From Nymphaea colorata (Eukaryota > Streptophyta > Magnoliopsida > Nymphaeales > Nymphaeaceae): 64,000 bases of DNA. Made by a program: the position numbers and the translations under genes. The notes under the pieces are model-generated. The model saw only the letters and a list, made by a program, of their open reading frames with translations, ran no database searches and was not told where the DNA came from. Of the stretch, positions 11,582 through 22,854 are shown piece after piece (positions within the stretch are counted from its first letter, which is position 1; the number at the start of each line of letters is the position of its first letter). The stretch lies in contig NC_045139.1 in NCBI RefSeq assembly GCF_008831285.2, positions 23,728,412-23,792,411 on the forward strand, read 5' to 3'.

Positions 11582-12417
11582 AATTATCCTACTAGTTCAA
11601 GATTGGGATTAGACTTGATTCTTGGCTAGCCTTTACCCATAACAGTTAGATGATTTATATTGTAATTCACTTTGTATAAAAAGATGGTTATATGTATATT
11701 TTCTGCAGGAAGAAATTGTATATACTCCAATATAAGCTTCATGAAGAAAGAATCTCAACCGAATGCTAAAGAGGTGCTTGAACAAGTCCTTAGGGTTGGA
11801 TTTGTGGGGCTCCATTAACTTGGAAACATGCACTTAAGAAAGCAGAAAACTTAGAAAATTTTCTTTAATAAGGGTGGGGATCATAGGTAGTCATATATGG
11901 GCTGGTATGGGCAACCACCCACACTCGCCCCTCAAGGTTTGTTTATTTTTAAATTAGTATCTTTAAATATTTGCCCTGTTATGTATATGAGTGCTTCTTC
12001 GGATATGAAAGTATGTGAAGAGTGACCCCTCTAAGAAATTTTTCTAGCTCCACCATTGGTGGGGACACCTCTCACCACATTGGGAGGACTCAAACTGTGC
12101 ACCAATTGTCTCTCAAGTTGGAAGTTTTACCCCTACTAAATTTGAAAGCCAATTTAAGTTAAGTTAAATTTGTGAAATCCATATCCGAATAAATTTGTGA
12201 ACCAAATTATTTTCTAATCTACCTTCAAATATGATCAAGTACAGTAACTATGTGGTAAATAAAATGCACTCCATTTGCACCCTTAGCTGAGTCTTCCAGA
12301 CTTTTCATGTTATCTTGCATATCCCTGAGATGAAGGCATCGTTTTAGATGGCAGCAACTATAGGAGTAAATTACAAACAAACATGATACGTTTATGACAA
12401 TGCTTTGTGTGTGTGTA

Positions 12418-12613
12418 GGCAGGAGCAGAGCCAGAAATTTTTCATGAGGGGCCAAATTAAAGTTTGTAAATTTTGACAAGGGCCAAAATATCATTTTTAA
12501 AAAATTTTATATAGAACAAGTAAAATTTTCTCAAATATGCACGTAAATTTTTTTAAAATTTTTTTTTTGAGGTGGAGCCTGGGCCCATGAGGGCCCCTTG
12601 GCTCTGCCCCTGT
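12418..12613 (+). mobile_element. MITE-like element, copy 2
   Basis: It runs from GGCAGGAGCAGAGCCAGAAA to CCTTGGCTCTGCCCCTG, opposite in orientation to the copy at 11405. It has the same order of motifs (CATGAGGGGCCAAATTAAAG, an AT-rich middle, GAGGTGGAGCCTGGGCCC). Confidence 0.6.
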
Positions 12614-13739
12614 GTGAAGGGTTCTAAAAGGGCCCGTTTTCTGTTTCTCATTTCTATTAGTTCATAACTGATTTTGCGTCTGGCCTTGGTAAAAGACACA
12701 GTTGAAGATATGGACTAAATCATATTCATGAGCTAAATATGGGATTCATGTCAAACCAATCAGAAATACATCTATTAGGATGTATGAAAAGGTTGGATAT
12801 GGTATATAGGGTTTGCTATCTCCGGGTTTAGCCAGTGGTGGAGCCACAATCTTTTTGGTCATGGGGCAATTGTGTTGGTGACACAAATTTGGTGTAGACA
12901 CTGCATATAATTTTAGACTGGTAGCAATGGATGTTGAGACATTGTAATGCAATTTTTGATGCGCTAGCAGAGGCAGTAGCCCACCCCAACCAACAAGTAG
13001 CCAAGCTAGCTACCAGGTTTATCTAGATGGTTCCTGCCCAAACTACTTTTTTTCAGCTAATGATAGATTTATATATGTTCTATGTAGCATACATGTGACA
13101 ACACACCATGTACCATAAATTTTGTGTACTCTGAACACTTGAAAATACACATAAATAGACACATAGTATATAGAAACATGAAGACCATATTTTAATTTTA
13201 AGTGAAAAACTAAAAAATTACGTCAGACATTCATGCAAGTCTTTAAAAATAAATGCTTTATAGAAATAAACAAGCAACAGAAGGCGGATATTGCTTTTAT
13301 GGGCCGTGCACTGCAATTGTCCTTGATTTCAAAGCCACAAATAAAGGAAAATGAAAATAAAAGGAAAGAGAAGAAAAAATACGGAATTTATTCAGTTTCA
13401 ATGGCAACAATTGAGTGTAAGGAGGTGAATCAAAAATAATTTTCCTTTGTACTATCAAATTTAACCATCGACATGATAATGCCAAATATTTTTCCAGTTC
13501 ACATAAAAAAGGGAATATGCCTCGTTGAACCTTCAGATGGGGTTATAAAAGGGTGAAAAAGAAGAAAAATCAGCATAGGCACTGTACATGAAAATACTCT
13601 AGACGATTAAGACGCAGATTGCTTGCAAGCCTTAACCCATATACAATTTCCTTTGACGGAAAAAATTTTTGATTCTGCCCTTCCAGGAATTGAATTATGG
13701 ACTCCTGTGAATCAAACTTCAAAGGCTGGAAAATCCACA

Positions 13740-13991
13740 TTATCTAGAGCTTGATGAAGAATCAATCTCACCATCCTTTCCAAATAAGTGGGAATTTGAG
13801 CTACTCTTTGGAAGTTTTCACTCTGTGGACCTCTCGAATGGAAGCTTCTTGTTGCCTCTTTCAAGTGCATCTCTCCATATTCTGTACCTTGCTCCAAGCT
13901 TATCATATCCCACAGGCCAGTTCCAAACATTTGCCCCATTGATCATCCGCTCTTGCTGACCTTCCACAAGCCATAGATCCTCATTTAAGAC
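13740..13991 (-). pseudogene. Unrecognised host exon remnant
   Basis: On the minus strand a plausible acceptor (ACTGCATGCAG) at 13992-13994 is followed by a frame encoding VLNEDLWLVEGQQERM and VWNWPVGYDKLGARYRIW. After KKLPFERS the frame stops at 13818. A second frame carries what looks like the continuation (SENFQRVAQIPTYLERMV), so there is a frameshift near 13850. The composition is protein-like rather than random. I could not assign the family. By impression only, it resembles the C-terminal part of a Rieske-type oxygenase. Confidence 0.35.
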
Positions 13992-14194
13992 CTGCATGCA
14001 GTGTCTCATCAGTTCTAACACGAAATTCCAGAAGCGACAGTGATGTCATTTTATGACTACGATTTACGCAACCATTGGGTCATGCAGACAGCAAAAACTT
14101 GTCGGAATGGTTAGATCGCAAGAATCACAAACCCTAACCCTAAACCCAAAATAGAGGACCGAATAAAGAAAAGGGAGATGGCCGAGGAGAATAC

Positions 14195-14300
14195 CAGAAT
14201 GAGATTGAAGAGCATCGCTTGGTCCACCTTAACAAACTCGGCATCCCACGCCTTGAGCTCTTCTTCTTGGATCTTGTCGTCGCCGGTCAGATGATTGTAG
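14195..14300 (-). pseudogene. SKP1-like exon remnant
   Basis: The minus strand encodes LKAWDAEFVKVDQAMLFNLI, a strong match to the conserved SKP1 linker and helix region (K-[AS]-W-D-A-[DE]-F-V-K-V-D-Q-A). SKP1 is the SCF ubiquitin-ligase adaptor. The exon ends at a GTATTC donor (14189-14194), at the position where SKP1 genes commonly have their intron. The N-terminal BTB-like half upstream and the second exon (A-A-N-Y-L...) downstream are not found nearby. It is a fragment without a start. Confidence 0.7.
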
Positions 14301-16266
14301 TGTCTTTCTAAGTGGTTGGTCTATCATTTGCAATGGAGCACTTTTGGGCTGTTAAAAAATGTGCATCTTAGAAGCATAGGTTCAGAGTATTCATTGCTCC
14401 CATGTATGTGTCTCCAGAAGGTTTCAACATCTGCTGATTAATGCGTGATCTGTGCAATGAATAGGAGATAATTAACTTTGTCTCCATAATTCTGCCTTTC
14501 TGTAACACTGCTCCCTAAGCTGACATTCTTTTGGTGGTCCGGGAGGCTATCTGGCTTGAAGCACCAATTATTTGGTGAATAGTTAACGACTCTCTTATTT
14601 TATTCTGCTAATGATGTTCCATAGCTTTTCCAATACGAGTTAAATGTAATTTCATTAAGAAGATATCATAGAGGTCTGTTTATTTTTTTGCAAAATTTCT
14701 TCTAACATGATTCACTGCCTTTTTATGGTAGGGCAGATGATTTCTGGTGTCTTTTATGCACGGTAAGTATTCAAACTTCGGCTTGCTGGTTAAATATTCT
14801 TTTCCTTTGTGAGAATATCCTTGTCCTGATTCATTCCTTTTTGCTGCATTACATTGAGTTCTCTGTTTATTCAACACTTTACATTTGTATACAGCCGTCA
14901 TTGACTATAAATCATGTTAGTACCTTTTATAATTTGACCTTATACTCTTATTGTTTCTTTTAGTGTTACTTCTTGGTTTCTTCATTTCTTGCTTTCTTGT
15001 TACATTTTCTTGGTAGTTTATCAAAATTTATAGTGACTTTTCAAATCAAGGTAGATATTGGCCTTAGCCTTGTGATGACGTTTAAATATACTCTCATTTT
15101 CCTATTTGTCTATGACCTATCGTTGATGTGTTTTGGTCTATTTGAATTGCTACTTATATGGGTTATAATTCCAAGTTCATCGTTGGTTAATCTGTTTTAT
15201 TACTTAGAGATCTGCATTTGTGAGAATTACTCTCCATCTGCAACCAATGAACATTGCACTAATCTAGGTGTTGTGCTTTAGTAATTTGTCCATGATTTTT
15301 TGCTAGGGTTGCACAATGTGCACAGCTGCTCACTTATATTGCTGTCAGATGAAGCATGCCTATCTTTAGTGCTGTTGTTTATTAATAATTCTACGCATCG
15401 GATTCTGTTAGAGTCCCATGCTACTTTGTGGTTTTATCATCATTCTAAATACTTAGTGCATCGCATAAGTAGCAATTTCATAGACTATGATAAGCATTTA
15501 CTGCAATAAATGATGCCAATGCAAGGTTCATCACTCCAAGGCATCCCTCACCATTTATCTGTACAGATGGCTTAGCAGGGCATGCTTTAAGAGGAAACTT
15601 TTTTTTTTTTATCTTTTCAAAATTTTTATGCTTTGAGAGTCGTCAGTTCCACCTCCAAAAACATGATGCACGGGGACCTCAACCAACAATCCAGCCAAAA
15701 TTCGATGAGCATGACACTGCCGATTTTCCATAGGCTCCTTCGTCGATCTGATTTATTGAATCTGTACTTTACCCCCTTTCCAACTATAGAAATTCTTGTG
15801 TCCTTTTGAAAGTAACCATATGCCGTTTCTCTCGTATATCTGTATATCAATAATGATTTCCTTGATGCCCAAATTCTGTTCAGCAGGGCCTAATAGGGCC
15901 ATAATGTTCCTAATTACCAACCTCCTTCAACATTGGGAGTGAAAATTTTAGACCCTGAAGGGTGTTTCTTTTTTATGATCATTGGAAGACCCTATAGGAA
16001 AGAATTAACAAGTCCTTGAAGCTCATCCCCACTTTATTCAGAGGATTGAAACTCACGTACTAATAGCATGGATATGATCTGTCCAACACTCCTCTGTTGT
16101 CAACGACACTGATTCAATTACCCATTAATCAATACTTCACACCTTGCTGAAAAGAGAGTTACATACCGGGGAGGCGAGGATTAGAGATTGCTGAAAAGAT
16201 GCTATGTCACATGGGTGCATGGGTGCAGCGATGTTGTCTCCATATATATAATACAAAGTCACATTA

Positions 16267-16421
16267 TAAATATGCAAGATATATTACACTGGATTAGATA
16301 CTCTGGAGTCTGATTATAAGATTTTACATGTATAACCTAAGTAGGAATAAACAAGTAGCTGTCATATATTTATATAGTATTATAAATTTGTAACTGTATA
16401 AATATGCAAGATATATTACAC
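16267..16421 (+). repeat. Direct repeat of about 24 bp flanking the left hairpin arm
   Basis: ATAAATATGCAAGATATATT, followed by ACAC, occurs at about 16267-16290 and again at about 16397-16420. The copies bracket the left arm of the inverted repeat. Confidence 0.8.
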
Positions 16422-16498
16422 TTTATATATGACAGCGACTTGTTTATGCCTACTTAGGTTATAAATGTAAAATCTTATAATCAGACTCCAGAGTATCT
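16296..16498. repeat. Long inverted repeat (about 75 bp arms, about 53 bp loop)
   Basis: The left arm 16296-16370 starts AGATACTCTGGAGTCTGATT. The right arm 16424-16498 ends AATCAGACTCCAGAGTATCT, its exact complement. The middle of the arms (TACATGTATAACCTAAGTAGG against CCTACTTAGGTTATAAATGTA) pairs with few mismatches. A transcript would form a long, nearly perfect hairpin. It may be a foldback MITE or a young hairpin-RNA locus. Confidence 0.85.
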
Positions 16499-19400
16499 AT
16501 ATTACACGGAAGAAAGAGAGTACAACAGAACATATATAAACGAAAACTGGTAATACATATATGGAGCTTATATACATATATATATATATATATAAGAACT
16601 GATTAACAAAACTTATGCACATTATACGTATAAGACCATATGGCATGTGTAGTATATAAAGTTATAAGCTGCATATAATATCCAATATTGGACTGCAAAA
16701 TGTGGTGAAATACTAAGAACAGTATAAAAGATACAGAAAAAATTGAAAAACAGAAGAATCATTTCTAATAAAAAAAACTGAAAAGCAGACAAAAATGACC
16801 CCTACATGGTTTGACTGCGCCGGATTTCCTTGAATAGACTCTCTTGTAAGTTTGGCTGCCGTACAATCCCGAGTGGATGTGGAATGAGTTATCATCTTAT
16901 ACTGGTGTTCTATTGTATGAAGAGGCTTCTGTTTTGACTTTTATATAGGTTTACTTTTCCACTAGCATAGGGTCAATTTTACATCTCTGCCGCACACTTT
17001 CTCTAACTTTTTTGCTTAATTATATAGTTGCCTAGACAACCTAGGCACAACATGTGCACCTCATTGCTAGGCCCTGGGGGGTTTATAGGTGACCAATATA
17101 TAATATCTCAATGTGCACAATCCTATGGCTATGCATATAACATTCTTTCATCTCTTGAGAAGGTCCTTCTCAAAGACCAAAAGGGGAGGGAAAATAAATT
17201 AGATAATTGACACAATGTTGCTATCCTTATCTTGGAGCACTATATCATTGGGGGCACATTTAAAATCACATTTGGAGTCAAGCCTTAACATTGTCTTTGA
17301 TGGCTGCAATTTGATTTTGGTGATCAGCCAATGGTGTTGGATGAAGAAATGTAAATGGGATGTTGTAGAAGGTAGGAGACAGGTTTGGAGAACTACATGA
17401 AACAGAATACTAAGGATAGTCGTACATTTAGAGTCTAACAGAGTCCAATCCCGTAGTTGTCATTATCATGCACTTGATGATTTTACAAAACCTACCACAT
17501 AGGATTGGTTTATCCTGGGCTTCCTTTAGGGAAAGATAAGAGCTTAACCTAAACCATTTGTAAAACTTTCAATCAGTTGGGGACTCAAACATTTATGGAA
17601 AATCGTCAATATTAAACCAACCTTTCATATAGAAGTCCCTAGGAGAGTTCGTGAAGTTCATTTTTCTACCCAACCACCCTATGCTATTTTGCATTCACCC
17701 TCTTCTTTAGAGTAGAATTCCTTCTTCTTGGTGATATACCATTTGATGTTAAGATTTTTTGTAAAAGTGATAATTTTGAGTTTTGCTTAAAAACATTTTA
17801 AAAGTGTCTTCTCACACAATGATGTGACTTTTCTTTATTCTTAGTACCTCCTTGAGCAAAAGGATAAAATTTCAAATTTTTGACGCCAAACAATAGAAGA
17901 GGAAAATTGAAAAGATCTTGAATATGAGCAGTAAGAAAAGGTCCTGTGAAGTTGAGAAAGTCGAGACTAGGAAATGCTATTGACTCTGGTAATCAAGCAT
18001 TTGCAAGGATAGCAAGAAGATATCTTGAGAGAGAAGCCAAAATCCTTTGTAAGATCTTGGCAGGTAGCAAAATGAGAGTTGAGAGATTGGCTCGGGGCTT
18101 GTGTAGTCGTTCCTCTGGGTCAGTAATCAAGAGTACCGGGTAGGCATATAGGTGATTTATGTCTATACCGCGAAAATAACGACTTATGAACCTTTGGCTC
18201 CTCGAAAACCCACAAGGTGAAGCGGGTTGGATATGCGACAAAGCTACACATAACCACCAAAGCGGTGGAGCTTCGTAGTAGCCTTTGGGGTGGTGAGGTA
18301 TTCCCTCAAAAGTGAAGGTCGGCCTAAAAAAAAAAAATCAAGGAAAAAAAATTTAAAGGAAAAAGCTGAATGCAAAAGAAAGAAAGAAAAAAAAAGAGGA
18401 AAAAAAAAAACAAAAGGTGTCTGCCAAGAGATGAAAGGCATGAAGGCTGAACTCGCAGGAATTGAATGTGAAAATCTTTGGTTGATGTGCGGTCCTAGGG
18501 TCAATATCTTCTCCTATTTTTGATTACCTAAGTTGCCGAGGATGATTTCTTTATGTTCATATTTTGGAAATTGAAAGGCATCGCTTCTAGAGATTTGACG
18601 ACATTGACGCGAAATGAATCTTAATGCTTGTACGGTAGGTGCTATGTGTAAATGAAGGCCATATTATTTGCACAGCACGAACACTCATGCTTATTAGTAA
18701 AATTGATCGTTTTTGAACTATTTCAAACTAAAAGCTTGACATCTCTGGTCATAGGCGGAAGTAACCAATCTCCTTTGGTCTTGAAATATGTTTGTCATTT
18801 CATTCCCAATCCCCTTTGGCCTTGAAAGATGTTGGCCATTCCATTAACAAACCATTAGTCCATTCATGGAATAGATGAAACTCCTCGAACCTAGTCAACT
18901 CATGTTGAGTGTGACTATTTTCATAACCTAGACTTAGGGTTGAGTCTGTCGTGGAACACCTCTTATCTCTTTTCAAAAGGACCAATCAATTTTGTAGCCC
19001 ATTTTGAACTGTGACATTTTTGAAAGGTTCTATTCATCGAAGTTGCATGGGTTTTGGGTTTTATGTCCTCGGGTCCTTCATGGTTTTAGACGAAGATAAT
19101 GCTTAGTTTCTCTTGTATCACGTTAGTGTCAGGTTAGTTGAATAGATTCTTTACTTAGCTATTGCACATGTCCAGCGGTTAAGTTCATTGGTTTGATTTG
19201 TATTCAGTAGGATCCTATTTTGATTTAGTTTGATTATTTAGTTTTGTTGAGTTGGGCAATTGTTTTCTGCTTTAATGGTTTCCTGCATAGTGTCATGTTT
19301 AGTTTTCACTTTCATTGTGACATGGGTTGTTTAGGTGCCTTTATTGTCTTAGGTTCTTGGTTTTTCTTTTTCAATGCCTTCACTTGTGTTGCAGACCGAC

Positions 19401-19879
19401 TATCCCTCGGCACAACACGGGCCAAATAGGCTTGAAAAAGTCAGCCCGTGACAACTTTATTCTTTTGATTAATATAATCTGGTCAAATTCATGGGTGTGT
19501 ATCACATTGTGATGGTTTTTGAATTGCATATCATACATTGTTATGATACAATCATGTGTTTGCTAACATGGAAGCCTACATTCTAAAAATATGCGAATCT
19601 ATTTTGTTCACATCCAACTCGCTTATGATACAATCATGTGTTAATCTACATTTTAAAAATATGCCAAGGTTTGTCTCTAGAGTGGTAGACATGTTTTGTT
19701 TTCTTAGTTATTTCGGCAGGGAGAAGAAACTGAACTACTAGTTGGTTTGAACAGTGGAGGTAATTGTGCTTGAATTATTCTTTGCCTACTGTCATACTTT
19801 TTTTACTTTTGTTTTATTCCTCTTTCAATTTCCTGTTTCTTTCTTTTCTTTTCATAATGATTACTGTTATTTTGCACAG

Positions 19880-20162
19880 CTTATAGGTGAGGCAACTTTG
19901 GAGGTTCATGCCATAAGTGCCATTGTCCATCTCTCCTTTGATCATAAATTATTAGTGCAGAATCTAGCACTTCAGGCAAAAAAAAAAGAAAAGTGCTCTA
20001 CAATGATATAATTGAAGTTGTTGAATCTGGTGGTTTTCTTAGTGTGCAATTTCTGGTCACTACTATTTATTCTTGTTTTAGGTGGTAAACATAATGGATG
20101 GAAAAGTGGATGACCTGAAGCTTCTTTATCGATCATATTTAATGCAAACTTTCTATAGTGGG
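19880..20162 (+). pseudogene. Possible exons of an unrecognised host gene
   Basis: Two stretches look like exons. After TTTTGCACAG at about 19880 a frame reads LIGEATLEVHAISAIVHLSF then DHKLLVQNLALQ. After TTGTTTTAG at about 20082 a frame reads VVNIMDGKVDDLKLLYRSYL then MQTFYSGHIE and a stop. Between them is T-rich, intron-like sequence. I do not recognise the family. Copia element C is inserted about 200 bp downstream. Confidence 0.35.
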
Positions 20163-20373
20163 CATATTGAATAAATTTTTTTTTGAGTTTACATTATGCA
20201 GTTTCTGGATTCATAGATTTTCAAAACATTTGTAGGTTATGCAAATAGGTGGAGGTCCTTAGTTGCAGCTTCCTTGCTTGTGCTTATAATTTTCTAACCT
20301 TTTTCTTTGTTCTTTTTCTATATGCAACTTACTGCTTTGGACAATTCGAATGATATATTTAGTTTAAACAAAT

Positions 20374-20617
20374 TGTAGAAACACGAACAAGGAGAGAAAG
20401 AAAACGACGATTACGATGTAACGTGGAAAAACCCTCAACAAGAGGAAAAAAAACCATGGATGATGAGAAGCCGGTGCTCACTAGCCGCCAGACTCTCTCT
20501 CTCTCTTCAGATTTCATTAAGCTCAAAAGATTAGGGTTACAAGATATTAAGTATGTCCTAATTAGGACATACTGGATCGGGTCCAGATCTGGACCCGTAC
20601 ACTAATAACCTTCAACA
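20374..20617 (-). repeat. LTR of element C (3' LTR)
   Basis: 244 bp, plus-strand ends TGTAGAAACACG and CCTTCAACA. By eye it differs from the partner LTR at roughly ten positions. The C polyprotein stop lies inside it (TGT at 20615-20617, TGA at 20612-20614 on the minus strand). Confidence 0.93.
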
Positions 20618-22849
20618 CTCCCCCTCAAGTTGGGCATACATATCAAACATGCCCAACTTGGATACATTTCTTTCAAATGAAGTCGAGGATAGAGTCTTTG
20701 TCAGAATATCAACAGTTTGGTCTTCAGACTTCATGTAAGGTAGGATTAACTCTCTAGCATCAATCCTTTCACGAATAAATTGATGATCAATCTCAGCATG
20801 TTTTGTTCTGACGTGAAGTACAGGGTTGTTGGCTAGATTGATTGCAGACTTGTTATCGCAGTACATCTTCATAGGTCCTTCAATCTCAACTCCAATATCA
20901 GTCAGCAATATTTTCAACCATAGTAACTCTGACACTCCCATAGCAACGGCTCTATATTCTACCTCTGCACTAGATCAAGAGCATACATCCTGTCTCTCGC
21001 TCCTCCATACTACAAGATTTCCTCCCAGGTAGACACAGTACCTTGTAGTAGACCGTCTGGTATCAGTACAACCTGCCCAGTCTGCATCGGAATACCCCTC
21101 GATCTCTACAATCTCTTGTTTTACATACAAGAGCCCCTTGCCAGGATTTCTCTTCAAGTAACATAATACTCTGTCCACAGCCTTCTGATGTACATCAGTA
21201 GGTGCATGCATGAATTGACTTAATACATTCATCGCGAAAGTGATATCAGGTCTAGTGAGGGTAAGATAAATCAACTTCCCAACCAGACATTGATATCTTC
21301 CCTTAGCTTCTTCACAGAGCAGTTATCCATCTCTTAGGCTCAACTTGTGCCCGGTGTCAAGTGGGGTAGAAGCAGGTCTACACCCCAACTTACCAGTCTC
21401 TTCCAAGAGATCTAATGTGTATTTCCTTTGGTTCAGCACCAAACTAATACTCGATATAGCAATCTCAATACCAAGTAAATACCTCAGCTTTCCAAGATCC
21501 TTCAGATCAAATTCCGTAGCCAGTAACCCTCCCTTTTAGCTTGATGATCTCCTCCTCATCGTTACCTGTGACAATCATGTCATCCATATAGACAAGTAAA
21601 AGAGTGACCTTGCCCTCCTTTTTCTTCACAAATAGCGTGTGATCTCCATTCCCTTGTTTGTACCCATGATGTTGCATAACTCGTCTCAATCGTTCAAACC
21701 ATGCTTTAGGCGACTGCTTGAGGCCATATATGGCCTTTTTCAGCTTACAGCATTTCTCTGGTTCTTCATATCCTAGAGGCATATGCATATATACTTCTTC
21801 TTCGAGGTCACCATTGAGGAAGACATTCTTAACATCTAGTTGGTACATATTCAACTCCTTCATCACCTAGGGATATAACAACTCTAACTGTCTTCATTTT
21901 TGCAACAGGAACAAAGGTCTCAAAGTAATCAATTCCATATTTCTGGCTAAACCCCTTGGCCACAAGACCAGCTTTATATCTTTCAACACTTCCATCTGGT
22001 TTGTACTTGATAGTATACACTCATTTGGATCCAACTAAGTGAGCCACCTCAGGAATCTTCATAACTTCCCATGTCATGTTTCTTCTCAAAGCTTCCATTT
22101 CTTCTTTCATAGCATCAGCCCACTTGGAATCACTTTGAGCTTCAGCAACGGTCCTGGGAATCACAGCCAAAGAAAGAGAAGAAACAAAACACTTGTAATC
22201 TTTTCCAAGTCTGAATAAGATACAAAATTACTAATAGGGTGTTGAGTACATGACCTGACACCCTTTCTCAGGGCAATGGGGAGATCTTCATTTTTCTTTT
22301 CAACCTCATCTTGAGTCTTCAAGGTAGGACTTGGTTCATCCAAGGAAGGAGTGGCATTGGGATTGGAAGTAGATCTCGCACCGCAAGTCACCTCCTATCT
22401 GAGCACCTCGTCTAGAGTAGACCTATCCAAACAAACGATGGCCTTCCTTCTCAATTCCAGTGTCGCACTCGCACCCTTCCTCCTTCTCAGGCACATCAAC
22501 AACCGTGAGAGATTCTGCTTTCCTGTAGTCCAAAAAATCTACAAACTGAAGCTCCTGACTCTGAGAATACTCTTCCCTAACCACAGACTTCTCCCCCTGA
22601 AGAGGATTCTCACCAAAGTAAGAGGCATGTTCCAAGAAGGTAACATCCCTCGTAACATAAACTCAACCAGTGAGCGGATCAATACATCTATATCCTTTCT
22701 GAGTAGGGGAATACCCAACAAACACACCTTTGATAGACTTGGGATCAAGTTTCTTAATATTGGGACTGTGATTATGTATAAAACACACAGCCAAAAACAC
22801 GAGGAGGGAGTAGAAATGGTTGACGACTGCCAGGAAGTAACGAATGGGG
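20612..22849 (-). pseudogene. Element C pol, 3' part: integrase C-terminus, reverse transcriptase, RNase H
   Basis: Minus-strand pieces in order. FGCVFYTHNHSPN and KSIKGVFVGYSPTQKGYRC (22663-22860) are the integrase C-terminal region. [20 protein letters not shown] and [10 protein letters not shown] (22020-21830) start the reverse transcriptase. [20 protein letters not shown] and LLVYMDDMIVTGN (21866-21507) include the catalytic Y-M-D-D box. LTRPDITFAMNVLSQFMHAP and YSDADWAGCTDTRRSTT (21274-20975), then MYCDNKSAINLANNPVLHVR and MFDMYAQLEGEC (20941-20612), are RNase H. The frames are broken by several frameshifts and stops. X2 separates this part from the integrase core at 26018-26585. Confidence 0.9.
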
Positions 22850-22854
22850 AGTCC

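Larger units (their letters stand above)
10803..13735. other. AT-rich intergenic DNA with MITE-like repeats
   Basis: No gene recognised. Apart from the two MITE-like elements listed separately, degraded relatives may lie at 11875-12062 (ending TTCTAGCTCCACCATTGG) and near 12830-12880 (CCAGTGGTGGAGCCACAATC). Open frames are short and without motifs. Confidence 0.6.
14301..19870. other. AT-rich intergenic DNA, no recognised gene
   Basis: I read both strands for conserved motifs and found none. It holds a hairpin-forming repeat (16296-16498), a (TA)-rich run near 16570-16595 and an A-rich tract at 18320-18415. Open frames are short and the composition is typical of plant intergenic DNA. Confidence 0.5.
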
